From Paenibacillus hexagrammi (GTDB lineage: Bacteria; Bacillota; Bacilli; Paenibacillales; NBRC-103111), in NCBI RefSeq assembly GCF_021513275.1, contig NZ_CP090978.1:6009001-6073000 (forward strand): DNA of 64,000 bases, in the 5' to 3' direction. The translations under genes were made by a program, and so were the position numbers. Each line of letters opens with the position of its first letter. Position 1 is the stretch's first letter. The notes under the pieces were generated by a model. That model searched no databases and was not told the origin of the DNA. It saw nothing but the letters and a program-made list of their open reading frames with translations. Positions 27,004 to 35,852 of this stretch are shown piece after piece.

Positions 27004-28699
27004 TTATCCGTCTACACGGCTAAGTACGTATTGAATGATTCCGTTAAGCTGCTCCGATGCTTGCGTACCGGAAGTACCCTTCACGGCAAAATAAAACTTG
27101 ATTTTCGGCTCTGTGCCGGATGGACGCAAGCAGAACCAGGAGCCGTCTTCCAAAATGAACTTCAGTACATTCTCTTTCGGAAGCCCGTTCATTCCCTGCT
27201 CGTAATCTTCCATTTGCGCAACAGCCTTACCGTGAATCTCAGTAGGCGGAGTGGTTCTCCAGTCCTGCATGATGCGGCCGATTTGCTCTACGCCGTCTTT
27301 GCCTTTAAGCGTTCTTGACTCAAGCTTTTCCAAAAAGTAGCCAAATGATTCGTACAGCTCCTGTAAAACCTCATACAAGGTTTTGCCTTGCTTCTTATAG
27401 TAGGCGGCTGCTTCGCAAATAAGCATGGACGCGATAACCGCATCTTTATCTCTTGCGTAATCTCCAGCCAGATAGCCATAGCTTTCTTCGTAGCCAAACA
27501 AGAACGTATGTTCACCATTTTGCTCGAAGGCCGTCATTTTTTCACCAATATATTTAAAGCCCGTAAGCGTATTTAAGGTCGGAATGCCATAATGACCCGC
27601 AATCACGGCACCCATTTCGCTCGTTACGATCGTCTTGATAACGACACCGTTAGCCGGAAGCTCACCACGCTCTTTCATACTGGATAATAGGTAATTGACC
27701 ATAAGTGCTCCAGATTGGTTACCTGTCAAAACGAAGTATTCGCCGTTCGAATCCTTCACGACCGCTCCCATGCGGTCTGCATCCGGGTCCGTTCCAATAA
27801 TGATATCGGCATTCCATGCTTTCGCCTGCTCAATGGCAATCGTGAACGCTTCTCTTTCCTCCGGGTTCGGTGACTTTACCGTTGAAAATTGGGCATCCGG
27901 CTGCTCCTGCTCGGCAACAATCTTCACTTGTCCAAAGCCAACCGCCTTCAGTACTTCGCGAACCGGGACATTGCCTGAACCGTGCAGCGGAGTAAATACA
28001 ACGCGGAAATCATCGCTAATTTCCTTGATGACTTGCGGATTCTGACTTACAGCTGCAACAGCTTCTATGTACTTGCGGTCTACTTCTTCTCCAAGCCATT
28101 CGAGCAGTCCTTGTGCTTCCGCTTCGGCTTGCGTCAACTTTTTTGACTTTATCAAAGGTGTCTACACCCGCTACTTCGGCAATCACTTGCTCCGCATATT
28201 CGGGCACCAGCTGTCCGCCGTCAGCTCCATATACCTTATATCCATTGTATTCAGGAGGGTTATGGCTCGCTGTAATGACGACGCCTGCCGAAGCGTTCAG
28301 ATAACGAACGGCAAATGATAATTCAGGCGTAGGCCGCAGCGCTTGGAATACGTAAGCTTTCACTCCGTTGCCTGCGAACACGAGCGCCGATTCCAGCGCA
28401 AATTCAGGAGACATATGACGCGAATCATAGGCGATGACAATAGAAGGCTTGGCCGCCTTGGTTTTCAGCACGTACTGCGCTAATCCTTGGCTGGCACGTC
28501 CAACGGTATAGATGTTAATCCGATTGGTGCCTGCTCCGATTACCCCACGCAAACCGCCTGTGCCAAATTCCAGGTCCTTATAAAAGCGGTCCTCGATCTC
28601 CTTGGCATCTCCGCTAATGGAAGTAAGCTCCTCCTTGGTTCGAGGGTCAATTGCCGGGTCTTCCAGCCATAATTGATATTGTGTTTGCACGCGCGTCAT
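27004..28699 (-). CDS. pgcA: Phospho-sugar mutase PgcA (one frameshift)
   Basis: Alpha-phosphoglucomutase/phosphomannomutase family, interconverting glucose-6-P and glucose-1-P for UDP-glucose and glycan synthesis. The N-terminal part has the phosphoserine loop [20 protein letters not shown]. The C-terminal part has the metal loop [10 protein letters not shown], the sugar-binding GYEESYGY and the phosphate-binding [13 protein letters not shown]. The two parts lie in different frames; the shift is at the six-T run 28139-28144. Removing one base restores [15 protein letters not shown]. The start is taken as ATG 28699 by comparison with B. subtilis PgcA, though AAGGAG is 15 bases away. Probably a sequencing indel. 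Confidence 0.9.
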
Positions 28700-28732
28700 A
28701 GTTGTTAGTTTCATCTCCTTTATTCTCTATAA

Positions 28733-29161
28733 TTATTTATTAGCAAGGGCGAACATAAGCTCGCCTTCGACTACAATTTCATCTCCGACTTTAGCAACCG
28801 CCTGACCTTTCACGACAGTGCCTTTCATACGGGTAATGGTCATTTCCAAAATCAGCGTATCCCCGGGAACGACTTGCTTTCTCCAGCGAATTCCGTCGGC
28901 TCCGGCAAACAGGCCGATCTTGCCCTTGTTCTCCGGCTTGGAGAGCATGGCAACACCTCCGACTTGCGCCAGCGCTTCGATAATCAGCACGCCTGGCATG
29001 ACCGGATAGCCTGGAAAATGCCCTGTAAAGAAGGGCTCGTTCATCGTCACATTCTTAATGCCTACGGCGCGTACGCCTTCTTCCACTTCCAGAATGCGAT
29101 CCACAAGTAAGAAGGGAGGTCTGTGTGGAATAATTTCTTGAATTTGATTGATATCTAGCAT
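28733..29161 (-). CDS. fabZ: 3-hydroxyacyl-ACP dehydratase FabZ
   Basis: Fatty-acid elongation enzyme that dehydrates 3-hydroxyacyl-ACP. 142 residues. Signature segments: [13 protein letters not shown], the catalytic His in [22 protein letters not shown] with its downstream Glu, and KVVPGD-like QVVPGDTL. The ATG at 29161 gives the family N-terminus [14 protein letters not shown], with AAAGGAG upstream. The B. subtilis orthologue (ywpB) is likewise close to flhO/flhP. pgcA follows 33 bp downstream. Confidence 0.95.
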   Translation of the reverse strand: MLDINQIQEIIPHRPPFLLVDRILEVEEGVRAVGIKNVTMNEPFFTGHFPGYPVMPGVLIIEALAQVGGVAMLSKPENKGKIGLFAGADGIRWRKQVVPGDTLILEMTITRMKGTVVKGQAVAKVGDEIVVEGELMFALANK

Positions 29162-29278
29162 GTAACCGGTAAGCTCCTTTCGAGATCCTTGCATAAAATG
29201 CGAGGCAATTACTTACAATATGAATGTCCCCCTTCACGATCTGCAGCAGTGAAGGTTGATATAAGGGAGCTTATATAT

Positions 29279-29314
29279 GAGCCTATTTGGCAGGCCCATA
29301 TATAGGCTCTTTTT
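29279..29314 (+). terminator. Hairpin with T-tract facing the plus strand
   Basis: GAGCCTAT and ATAGGCTC (29279-29286, 29302-29309) are followed by TTTTT on the plus strand. It lies just after the stop codon of the minus-strand gene ending at 29320. Toward that gene there is no T-tract, so it would act best against antisense transcription or as a simple 3' hairpin. Confidence 0.4.
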
Positions 29315-29319
29315 CCACA

Positions 29320-29832
29320 TCAATTTGCTTTGCGATTAAGCAGCATAAATTGGACGATATAGATAACGGAAGTGATCATAGAGACTATAATCACAAACCA
29401 TAAGTATACGGTAGCGAAGCTAACTTCGAACACAATAAAGAGAATAGCCAGGTAGTAGAGTACTGTCGTCAGCTTACCCATTACATTAGCGGGCACTGTG
29501 AGCTTGCCTTGAAAATGGAAGAAGGCGGAACCTGCAATCATGCTGATATCACGAATAAACATAAATACCGCCGCCTGCCAGGGAATCATGCCGGAAATAA
29601 GCAGCGAGAGAATCACAGCGATCATCATGCACTTGTCTGCCAACGGATCCAGCATGATGCCGATTTGTGAAATAAGTCCCCTCGTTCTAGCAATATGTCC
29701 GTCCAGTATATCCGTTACTCCGGCGAGAAGGAGGATCAAGAACGCAATTCTGGCATGACCGTCAAAAAATATGATCAGGTAGATGGGGATCAAGATAAAC
29801 CTGCTGATTGTCAGGATGTTTGGTAAATTCAA
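29320..29832 (-). CDS. CDP-alcohol phosphatidyltransferase family protein
   Basis: 170-residue membrane enzyme of phospholipid synthesis. The family motif D-x2-DG-x2-AR-x8-G-x3-D-x3-D is complete in the segment from DILDGHIAR to MLDPLADK. About five hydrophobic segments. Start TTG 29832 gives a protein beginning NLPNILTISRF, typical of the family, with GAGGGAGGGG just upstream; the open frame extends to 30075 but crosses a terminator. It resembles PgsA (glycerophosphate transfer), but the exact alcohol substrate cannot be read from the sequence. Confidence 0.88.
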   Translation of the reverse strand: MNLPNILTISRFILIPIYLIIFFDGHARIAFLILLLAGVTDILDGHIARTRGLISQIGIMLDPLADKCMMIAVILSLLISGMIPWQAAVFMFIRDISMIAGSAFFHFQGKLTVPANVMGKLTTVLYYLAILFIVFEVSFATVYLWFVIIVSMITSVIYIVQFMLLNRKAN

Positions 29833-29908
29833 GGTACCCCTCCCTCTGCAGCTAAGCATATTGGTATGCCGGCATCCTAAACCTCCATTCATTATACCTT
29901 TCCTTTCC

Positions 29909-29935
29909 AAAAAATAAAACTCCCTTGCGGGAGTT
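29909..29935 (-). terminator. Intrinsic terminator after the EpuA-like gene
   Basis: AACTCCC-GCAA-GGGAGTT on the minus strand, followed by TTATTTTTT, 3 bases past the stop codon. Confidence 0.93.
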
Positions 29936-29938
29936 CCG

Positions 29939-30166
29939 TTAGCTGGCAAACACCAGATCGTATAAGTGCTTCCAAGTGCTGATATGAAAAATTTCCGAAG
30001 GAGGCTGACCGCCAAGCTTGCTGTAACCAATCCAAAGCCCTGCATAGATAGCCAACAGCGCAAGTACGGGTACACGAAGCCCCTTTATAATGGCCAAGAT
30101 CACTTTCAGCCAAGTGGGCCTTGCCTTCTTCTTCTTTTTCTTGGTTGGAGCCTGAGCTTCAGACAT
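29939..30166 (-). CDS. Small EpuA-type membrane protein (often annotated as RNA polymerase subunit beta)
   Basis: 75 residues: a short basic N-terminus with six lysines in a row, a single membrane segment (VPVLALLAIYAGLWIGY) and a short tail. It matches the EpuA family, which databases often label DNA-directed RNA polymerase subunit beta; nothing here supports a polymerase role. It directly follows flhP (26 bp) and ends at a terminator, so it is probably the last gene of the mbl-flhO-flhP unit. Function unknown. Confidence 0.75.
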   Translation of the reverse strand: MSEAQAPTKKKKKKARPTWLKVILAIIKGLRVPVLALLAIYAGLWIGYSKLGGQPPSEIFHISTWKHLYDLVFAS

Positions 30167-30192
30167 CGAGCCATGTTCCCTCCCTATCTTGA

Positions 30193-31053
30193 TTAGGTGC
30201 GCAGGTTATTGGCGATGTTCATCATCTGATCCGAGGACGTGATTGCACGGGAGTTCAGCTGAAGCGCTCTTTGTACCATAACCAAATCTGTCATTTCATC
30301 CGATAAGTTCACATTAGACTGCTCCAAGTAACCCTGCATAAGTGATACGCGTTCCGTCCCTGTGCCTTCCGCTCCATTCACATTCTGAAGAATGCCGTCC
30401 TGATTCGTTACGCCGGCTGGAAGCGCGTATAAGTTGCCGCCCATATCGCGAAGCAGCTGTGGACGAACGACGCGCACGAGCTTAATTTGTCCAACGTTAA
30501 GCGGAGCTTCGCTCGGGTCCTTCTCGTTGTAGGCTTTAATGGTGCCATCCTGCTCCACAACCGGACGATAGTTGTCCGGAATCAGAATCGGATTGCCATC
30601 GGTTCCGTTCACAAAATGTCCGTCCTTCGTGGTCAGTACGGTATTTCCGTTGCCATCCGGACTCAAGTTGAACGCTCCGTTGCGCGTCCACGCCGGCTGG
30701 AACACCTGATTGCCGTTCTCGTCCACCGTGCTGACCGATACTTCAAAGAGTCCTTCGCCCTGAATCGCAAAGTCTGTTGTATTCCCCGTCGGCTGAATGG
30801 CACCCTGAGCCATATTGGACTGAATCTGCACCAGCCTCGAGCCCCAGCCTTGATTAAAACCGAGCGGAGAAAACCGTCCCTGCTGGCGAAAACCTTCAGG
30901 TTGGTTCTGAACGTTCGTTAGAACGTCTTCAAAGGAGGCTTCTTTTTTCTTGAAGCCAGTCGTATTGACGTTAGCAATGTTATTCGCCAGAATATCCAGT
31001 TTTTGCTGCAAGCTGTGCATGGATACCGACGAGTTGATCATAGAGTTGTTCAT
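30193..31053 (-). CDS. flhP: Flagellar hook-basal body protein FlhP
   Basis: 286 residues. Rod/hook-family protein with the N-terminal motif QKLDILANNIANVNTTGFK and the C-terminal heptad-rich ALQLNSRAITSSDQMMNIANNLR, both diagnostic of axial flagellar proteins. FlhO and FlhP in Bacillus form distal rod parts. ATG 31053 follows AGGAGGAG. Directly downstream of flhO (32 bp) and in the same order as in B. subtilis (mbl-flhO-flhP). Confidence 0.93.
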   Translation of the reverse strand: MNNSMINSSVSMHSLQQKLDILANNIANVNTTGFKKKEASFEDVLTNVQNQPEGFRQQGRFSPLGFNQGWGSRLVQIQSNMAQGAIQPTGNTTDFAIQGEGLFEVSVSTVDENGNQVFQPAWTRNGAFNLSPDGNGNTVLTTKDGHFVNGTDGNPILIPDNYRPVVEQDGTIKAYNEKDPSEAPLNVGQIKLVRVVRPQLLRDMGGNLYALPAGVTNQDGILQNVNGAEGTGTERVSLMQGYLEQSNVNLSDEMTDLVMVQRALQLNSRAITSSDQMMNIANNLRT

Positions 31054-31085
31054 GAAGTTCTCCTCCTAAACGTATGCGAGTCCAC

Positions 31086-31982
31086 TTACACGCGACCTAC
31101 ATCATTTGCGGCTTTATCCATGCTTTTATCATAAAACTGGATGACTTTCTGATTCGCTTCATAAGCGCGCAGCGCCGACATCATATCCACCATCGACTGT
31201 GCCGAATCCACATTGGAACGCTCTACAAAGCCCTGACGTACCTCAACCTGGTCTCCAGGAGCCACTTGTGTGACAGTCGCTTCATCACCGGGGTTGATCC
31301 GGTATAGTCCATTGCCCTCTCGCAGCAGCCGGTTCGGATCTTCCGCACGGGACAACATCAGGCCGATCGGCTCTCCCGCGGCATTCAGCATCGGACGTCC
31401 TTCCGGATCAAGGAATTCTCCTTTATCCGTTACTTTAAAGGAACGAATGGCTTCACCCGTCGCCGGGTCCATAAGCACGATCGGCTGTCCGTCCTTACCC
31501 ATCACCTGATTGCCATTGGCGTTCACCAGCTGTCCCGACGGGTCTACCGTAAACTTACCATTCAGTGAGTAACGCGGTTCCCCATTGGCATTGAGCACGG
31601 TAAATAGCGCCTGCGGCTGGAAAGTCCGGTCGCCATTCTCATTGACATACTTACCTGTAGCGTCAAATGCCACACCTGGAACTTGAATATTGGACACTAA
31701 AGCAAAGTCGAACGGATTCTGTGTCTCCTGCAAATCCCCTTGTGCATGAAGAGAAATATTCTCCTCGGCGAACACACCAGTATTCAGCTTACCGATAGGC
31801 GCCGTAGAAGCCCCTTCTCCGCCGCGGATGGTGCTAATCAGCATTTCAGGAAACGAACGGGAGAGCGAATTGCCCTGCTTAAAGCCAGGTGAGTTGATAT
31901 TCGCAATGTTATTCGTGATGGTATCGTGTCTCCGCTGCTCCGAGATCATCCCGGAGGCCGCCGTGTATAGTCCTCTTAGCAT
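31086..31982 (-). CDS. flhO: Flagellar hook-basal body protein FlhO
   Basis: 298 residues. It starts MLRGLYTAASGMISEQRRHD with NNIANINSPGFKQG following, and ends SALRAYEANQKVIQFYDKSMDKA, the FlgF/FlgG-type axial protein signature at both ends. A distal rod component secreted through the flagellar export apparatus. AGGAGTG precedes ATG 31982. It lies 40 bp after mbl. Confidence 0.93.
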   Translation of the reverse strand: MLRGLYTAASGMISEQRRHDTITNNIANINSPGFKQGNSLSRSFPEMLISTIRGGEGASTAPIGKLNTGVFAEENISLHAQGDLQETQNPFDFALVSNIQVPGVAFDATGKYVNENGDRTFQPQALFTVLNANGEPRYSLNGKFTVDPSGQLVNANGNQVMGKDGQPIVLMDPATGEAIRSFKVTDKGEFLDPEGRPMLNAAGEPIGLMLSRAEDPNRLLREGNGLYRINPGDEATVTQVAPGDQVEVRQGFVERSNVDSAQSMVDMMSALRAYEANQKVIQFYDKSMDKAANDVGRV

Positions 31983-32022
31983 GCTAGTCCACTCCTATGC
32001 CCCATTAGGTGATTGCAAGATC

Positions 32023-33021
32023 CTAGAACTTGCGCTTGGTTACCTTGTCCAAATTATCCAGCATAATGCCCGTTCCCTTCACTACGCAGGACATTGGATC
32101 CTCCGCAATAAGCACCGGAACTTTTAATTCATCTGCAAGCAGCTGATCCAAACCATGAAGCAGTGCTCCGCCGCCAGTCAAAATAACGCCTCTATCAATA
32201 ATATCCGCCGAAAGCTCAGGCGGTGTACGCTCAAGCACACTCTTAGCTGCCGTTACAATAGATGATACAGGATCCCACAGTGCTTCCTGCACTTCACTTG
32301 AATGAATCGAGATCGTAAGCGGCAATCCCGATACCATATCTCTTCCGCGAATATCCATGGACTCATCGCGTCCGTCCGGATATACCGTTCCGATTCTAAT
32401 CTTAATATCCTCGCTGGTCCGTTCACCGATCAATAGCTTGTACTTATTTTTGATATACTTCGTAATTGCGGTATCGAACTTGTCCCCCGCAATCTTGATG
32501 GAGGAGGAGGTGACGATGTCGCCCATCGATAAGACAGCCACATCCGTCGTGCCTCCCCCAATATCTACAACCATGTTGCCGCTTGGCTGGAAAATATCCA
32601 TACCGGCTCCGATCGCAGCTGCTTTCGGTTCCTCTTCCATGAAGACTTCCCTCGCACCGCTTCGTTCAGCCGCTTCGCGAATCGCCTTCTGCTCCACAGA
32701 CGTAATATTCGTTGGGGCGCAGATGAGAATTCTCGGATGAGAATACCACTGCTTGCCCCCAACCTTGGCGATAAAGTGCTTGAGCATCATTTCGGTAATT
32801 TCGAAATCGGCAATAACGCCGTCCTTGAGAGGACGGATGGCGATGATGTTCCCCGGCGTACGGCCTACCATCCGGAAGGCTTCTTCACCAACAGCGAGCA
32901 CCCGCTTCGTATCGCTTTCAATTGCTACTACGGAAGGCTCATCGAGCACGACGCCGCGTCCTTTTACGTGGATCAGCACGTTCGCCGTACCTAGATCTAT
33001 ACCAATATCCTTGCTGAACAT
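32023..33021 (-). CDS. mbl: Rod-shape-determining actin homologue Mbl
   Basis: 332 residues, actin-like ATPase fold: phosphate-1 motif IGIDLGTANVLIHVKGRG, phosphate-2 NMVVDIGGGTTDVAVLS and adenosine motif GVILTGGGALLHGL. MreB paralogues differ little; Mbl is preferred because the gene sits between spoIIID and flhO as in B. subtilis. It forms membrane-bound filaments that direct cylindrical wall synthesis. ATG 33021 has AGGGAGGA upstream. Confidence 0.93.
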   Translation of the reverse strand: MFSKDIGIDLGTANVLIHVKGRGVVLDEPSVVAIESDTKRVLAVGEEAFRMVGRTPGNIIAIRPLKDGVIADFEITEMMLKHFIAKVGGKQWYSHPRILICAPTNITSVEQKAIREAAERSGAREVFMEEEPKAAAIGAGMDIFQPSGNMVVDIGGGTTDVAVLSMGDIVTSSSIKIAGDKFDTAITKYIKNKYKLLIGERTSEDIKIRIGTVYPDGRDESMDIRGRDMVSGLPLTISIHSSEVQEALWDPVSSIVTAAKSVLERTPPELSADIIDRGVILTGGGALLHGLDQLLADELKVPVLIAEDPMSCVVKGTGIMLDNLDKVTKRKF

Positions 33022-33185
33022 TTCCTGTTAATCCTCCCTAAACAAACCGTCCATCCCGTGAAGAATCGGCGCTCTTATATATAGTTCTAATTATAAGCTA
33101 AATTCGCTACAAATGCATGAATTCCTCTTTTTTTGTGAAAATTCGACATGACCAGTTATAGGAAGCGGCCGGGGATGAAGGCTCG

Positions 33186-33476
33186 TTAGGACTTGACCGT
33201 AACCAGGGGCTCGGCGTTCTTCGGACTTCTTGTTTTACGGTATTTGATCTTCGTCGCTTCTCCTCCCCTGAGATGCCTAATCGACTTATGGTACTCCAGA
33301 ATGTGCTTGACCTGATTGGCCAGGTCCGGGTTGATTTCCGGCAGTCTTTCCGTCAAATCCTTGTGCACCGTGCTTTTGGAAACGCCGAACTCCTTGGCAA
33401 TGGTACGAACCGTATTCTTGGTCTCGACGATACAGGTACCAATTTTAATGGTTCGCTCTTTGATGTAATCGTGCAC
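33186..33476 (-). CDS. spoIIID: Sporulation transcription factor SpoIIID
   Basis: 96 residues, mother-cell regulator during sporulation. A helix-turn-helix is visible in TIAKEFGVSKSTVHKDL. The block KDLTERLPEINPDLA followed by YHKSIRHLRGGEATK is close to the Bacillus protein. Start GTG 33476 gives the family N-terminus MHDYIKERT and has GGAGG upstream. A good sigma-E-like promoter lies 35-62 bp upstream. mbl follows after 164 bp, where I see no gene or terminator. Confidence 0.96.
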   Translation of the reverse strand: MHDYIKERTIKIGTCIVETKNTVRTIAKEFGVSKSTVHKDLTERLPEINPDLANQVKHILEYHKSIRHLRGGEATKIKYRKTRSPKNAEPLVTVKS

Positions 33477-33510
33477 TCCCCTCGCCTCCCTACTCGAGAT
33501 AGTTTGGTAC

Positions 33511-33538
33511 ATTATATGAGGGGCATGACTAGATATTC
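33511..33538 (-). promoter_or_regulatory. Sigma-E-type promoter of spoIIID
   Basis: On the minus strand GAATATC (33532-33538) and CATATAAT (33511-33518), 13 bp apart, match the sigma-E consensus (KMATATT, CATACAAT) with one mismatch each. B. subtilis spoIIID is sigma-E dependent. From 33570 to 33780 I see no gene. Confidence 0.65.
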
Positions 33539-33780
33539 TACGTGACCAAGCCTGACAAGCACAATTCATGCATTTATTTATGAAAAACCATCAAAAACCG
33601 GCGTTCTCCCTTCAAAATGTAGCTTCCTGAGCGTGAATGCGTATACAAAACGTGGTTGGAGACCGTCATACGACGCCAGACCCGCACACGGCAAACTTTG
33701 CTCAGTAGCGGAAAGCCCCAGAACAAAGATCATAGCTAACTCAGACTCACATAATCTTGCTCAACTGCGCTGTCATATCA

Positions 33781-33809
33781 AAAAAAGCAGCCAGTTAGCC
33801 TGACTGCCT
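33781..33809 (-). terminator. Intrinsic terminator after spoIIQ
   Basis: GGCAGTCAG-GCTAA-CTGGCTGC on the minus strand followed by seven T's, about 20 bases past the stop codon. Confidence 0.9.
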
Positions 33810-33827
33810 TCCGTATGTAACGATTTT

Positions 33828-34583
33828 TTATTGCTGTTTATCATTCAAAATGGTTTCTGGATTGAGCGCAGCTCCATCTGTGCCTTGACGAACTTCAAAG
33901 TGAAGATGTACGCCGTCTTCTTTCTCCAGGTCGTTGCGTCCCGCTTTCGCAAGCACATCGCCTTTTTTCACTTCAGCGCCTTTGGTCACCTGAACATCAG
34001 TCAAGCTTTGGTACACCGTCACAAGTCCGTTGCTGTGTGTAATTTCAACCAGATTGCCGACAACCGGATTTTGCTCGACAGCCGTTACTTTACCGCTCAT
34101 CGCTGCAAGGACGTCGAATGCTCCGTCATCCTTAGCATCCTTCGCTTTCAGGTTAATCGCGGTATGAGGGATCAGTTGATCGCCATATTGAATCATGGCT
34201 GCTTGCTTCTCCTCATTCGTTGCTTTCGAGTCATAGAAAGGCATAGAAACTGTTACTTGCGTTCTGTCTTTCACCGGCCACTGCATCGTCTCCGGTTGAG
34301 CGGAAACCGCTAATGCGCCGTCTGGTGCTGCGGAGCTTTGTGCTGTTACTGGCTGATCGTTACTGCTAACCTCAATACCCAGGTCCTTCTCGCCTACTGC
34401 TTGCTTGCCGGCATCCTGATACACCCACATTAAGGTTAAGATAATTGCCGCTGCTGCCATATACGTAGCTGGGAAAACCCATCTCTTTGCAAGCAACCTC
34501 TTCCATGGAGATGTAGTGCCTTGTGCTCCTTGTACAGTTTTAGGAGCTTCTTCCTTTTGAAAACCTTTGTTTTGTTCATTCAT
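33828..34583 (-). CDS. spoIIQ: SpoIIQ-like M23-family sporulation protein
   Basis: 251 residues: a cytoplasmic N-terminus, one membrane segment (WVFPATYMAAAAIILTLMWVY) and an extracytoplasmic LytM/M23 domain. In B. subtilis, forespore SpoIIQ binds SpoIIIAH across the engulfment space. The first metal motif is degenerate, HTAINL in place of HxGxD, while HLHFEV is kept, so peptidase activity is doubtful. Start ATG 34583 has GAGGTG 8 bases upstream. Placement after spoIID matches Bacillus order. Confidence 0.9.
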   Translation of the reverse strand: MNEQNKGFQKEEAPKTVQGAQGTTSPWKRLLAKRWVFPATYMAAAAIILTLMWVYQDAGKQAVGEKDLGIEVSSNDQPVTAQSSAAPDGALAVSAQPETMQWPVKDRTQVTVSMPFYDSKATNEEKQAAMIQYGDQLIPHTAINLKAKDAKDDGAFDVLAAMSGKVTAVEQNPVVGNLVEITHSNGLVTVYQSLTDVQVTKGAEVKKGDVLAKAGRNDLEKEDGVHLHFEVRQGTDGAALNPETILNDKQQ

Positions 34584-34601
34584 GGTTATCACCTCATCAA
34601 C

Positions 34602-34630
34602 CATTCTTGACACATTTAAAGGTTTTATAC
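34602..34630 (-). promoter_or_regulatory. Putative sigma-F promoter of spoIIQ
   Basis: On the minus strand GTATA (34626-34630), then 14 bp, then GTCAAGAATG (34602-34611) resemble the sigma-F consensus (GYWTA, GGNRANANTW) with mismatches at positions 2 and 10 of the -10 element. spoIIQ is forespore sigma-F controlled in B. subtilis. Confidence 0.45.
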
Positions 34631-34673
34631 TTTTGCCGAAAGATATTTTTATAGAAAGCTAAGGCCCTTGTTT

Positions 34674-35705
34674 TCAGGTAGTTTTGACGAAATTTGCGGC
34701 CTTTTCGATAGATATCCCCGTATAATAGTAGGTTACAATATCCGCTGCGCTTTTCCCTTCCTTGGCCATGCCGTTAGCCCCCCATTGACTTAATCCAACG
34801 CCGTGTCCGTAGCCATAAGTGGTGAACTCAATTTGCGAGCCTACCCATTTCCAATCGAATTGCGAGGAAGCTAGTCCTAGCTTTTCCCGCACTTCTCTTC
34901 CCGAGAAGCTCTTTCCTCCAATGGTTACCGTTTTGATTCGATGCCCTGCAGTCTGCTGCTGAACCTTGATGCCGCTGGTCTTGGATATGCTGGGCAGCTC
35001 AAGCTTCTGCAAAACCGTTTTATAGCTGAGCGTGAGGGTCTCTTTGTATTTAGGAGAAAGCTTGATATCCCAGGGACTTGGCTTGCTCCGCAAATAAGGG
35101 ATGACTCCGTCCCAATAGTCTTCTGAATTCTCGGTGTAACCGTTACTGGTAGAGAAGAACGTAGCATTGATGGGTTTATGTTCATAGGTTAGGATCAAAT
35201 CCTTGGTTTCGGTAACAGCCCTATCGATTTTGGCCATGTTATTCTCATAGGCGGATCCCCATTGTTCTCTTAATTCCTGTTCATTTAAATATGCCTGATG
35301 GGAAGTCGTATCGGTCACCAAAGCATCGCTGACAGGTACGTTGCTGGTATCCTTGTCCAGCACTCTGCGAACAACATACGTTCGAGCAGCCATCGCCTGA
35401 GCCTTCAAGGCCTCCAGTTCGAATTCCACCGGCATTTCAGCCGCCAGCACTCCTTTGACATACTGCTCCAGGGGAACCGTCTCAACGGCTTCTTTTTTGG
35501 TTAAATAAACGGGAATCATCAGTCCTTCCTCCTGTCCCTGTGTAAGTCCATTCGTGGAGATATGCGAAGCGGCAGGGTCAGCGGCGGGAATCTTCTTAAC
35601 TAGCAATCCCGGCACAATCATAGTGACACTTAACATGGAGGACAAGCAAACAGCCATCCAGAGGATGACCCGGTAGGTTCGGACTCTTCTCTTCTTATAT
35701 ATCAT
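34674..35705 (-). CDS. spoIID: Stage II sporulation protein D, lytic transglycosylase
   Basis: 343 residues. Membrane-anchored glycan-cleaving enzyme needed for engulfment, working with SpoIIM/SpoIIP. One N-terminal membrane segment (VILWMAVCLSSMLSVTMIVPG), then the family signature EQYVKGVLAAEMPVEF with the catalytic Glu, KAQAMAARTYVVRR, and the C-terminal GYGHGVGLSQWGANGMA. ATG 35705 has TGGAGG 9 bases upstream. Downstream of murA as in Bacillus. Confidence 0.96.
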   Translation of the reverse strand: MIYKKRRVRTYRVILWMAVCLSSMLSVTMIVPGLLVKKIPAADPAASHISTNGLTQGQEEGLMIPVYLTKKEAVETVPLEQYVKGVLAAEMPVEFELEALKAQAMAARTYVVRRVLDKDTSNVPVSDALVTDTTSHQAYLNEQELREQWGSAYENNMAKIDRAVTETKDLILTYEHKPINATFFSTSNGYTENSEDYWDGVIPYLRSKPSPWDIKLSPKYKETLTLSYKTVLQKLELPSISKTSGIKVQQQTAGHRIKTVTIGGKSFSGREVREKLGLASSQFDWKWVGSQIEFTTYGYGHGVGLSQWGANGMAKEGKSAADIVTYYYTGISIEKAANFVKTT

Positions 35706-35797
35706 CTTCTAGTGCCTCCATAGGTGCGGCTTTTGGTATACCCCATCTTATGAATGGCTCTACTAGAATAGAACGCGGAAAATAACCCTATAAAATG

Positions 35798-35833
35798 AAA
35801 AAAGCCGGCCCCCTAAGTCTAAGGACCAGCTTT
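35798..35833 (-). terminator. Intrinsic terminator after murA
   Basis: AGCTGGTCC and GGGCCGGCT arms with a short internal loop, followed by six T's on the minus strand, ~20 bases after the murA stop codon. Confidence 0.88.
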
Positions 35834-35852
35834 GAATTTGAACAACCTGCTA

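Noticed and set aside
35713..35760. Sigma-E promoter for spoIID
   Set aside because: Expected from B. subtilis, but no segment upstream matches both boxes well enough to support it.
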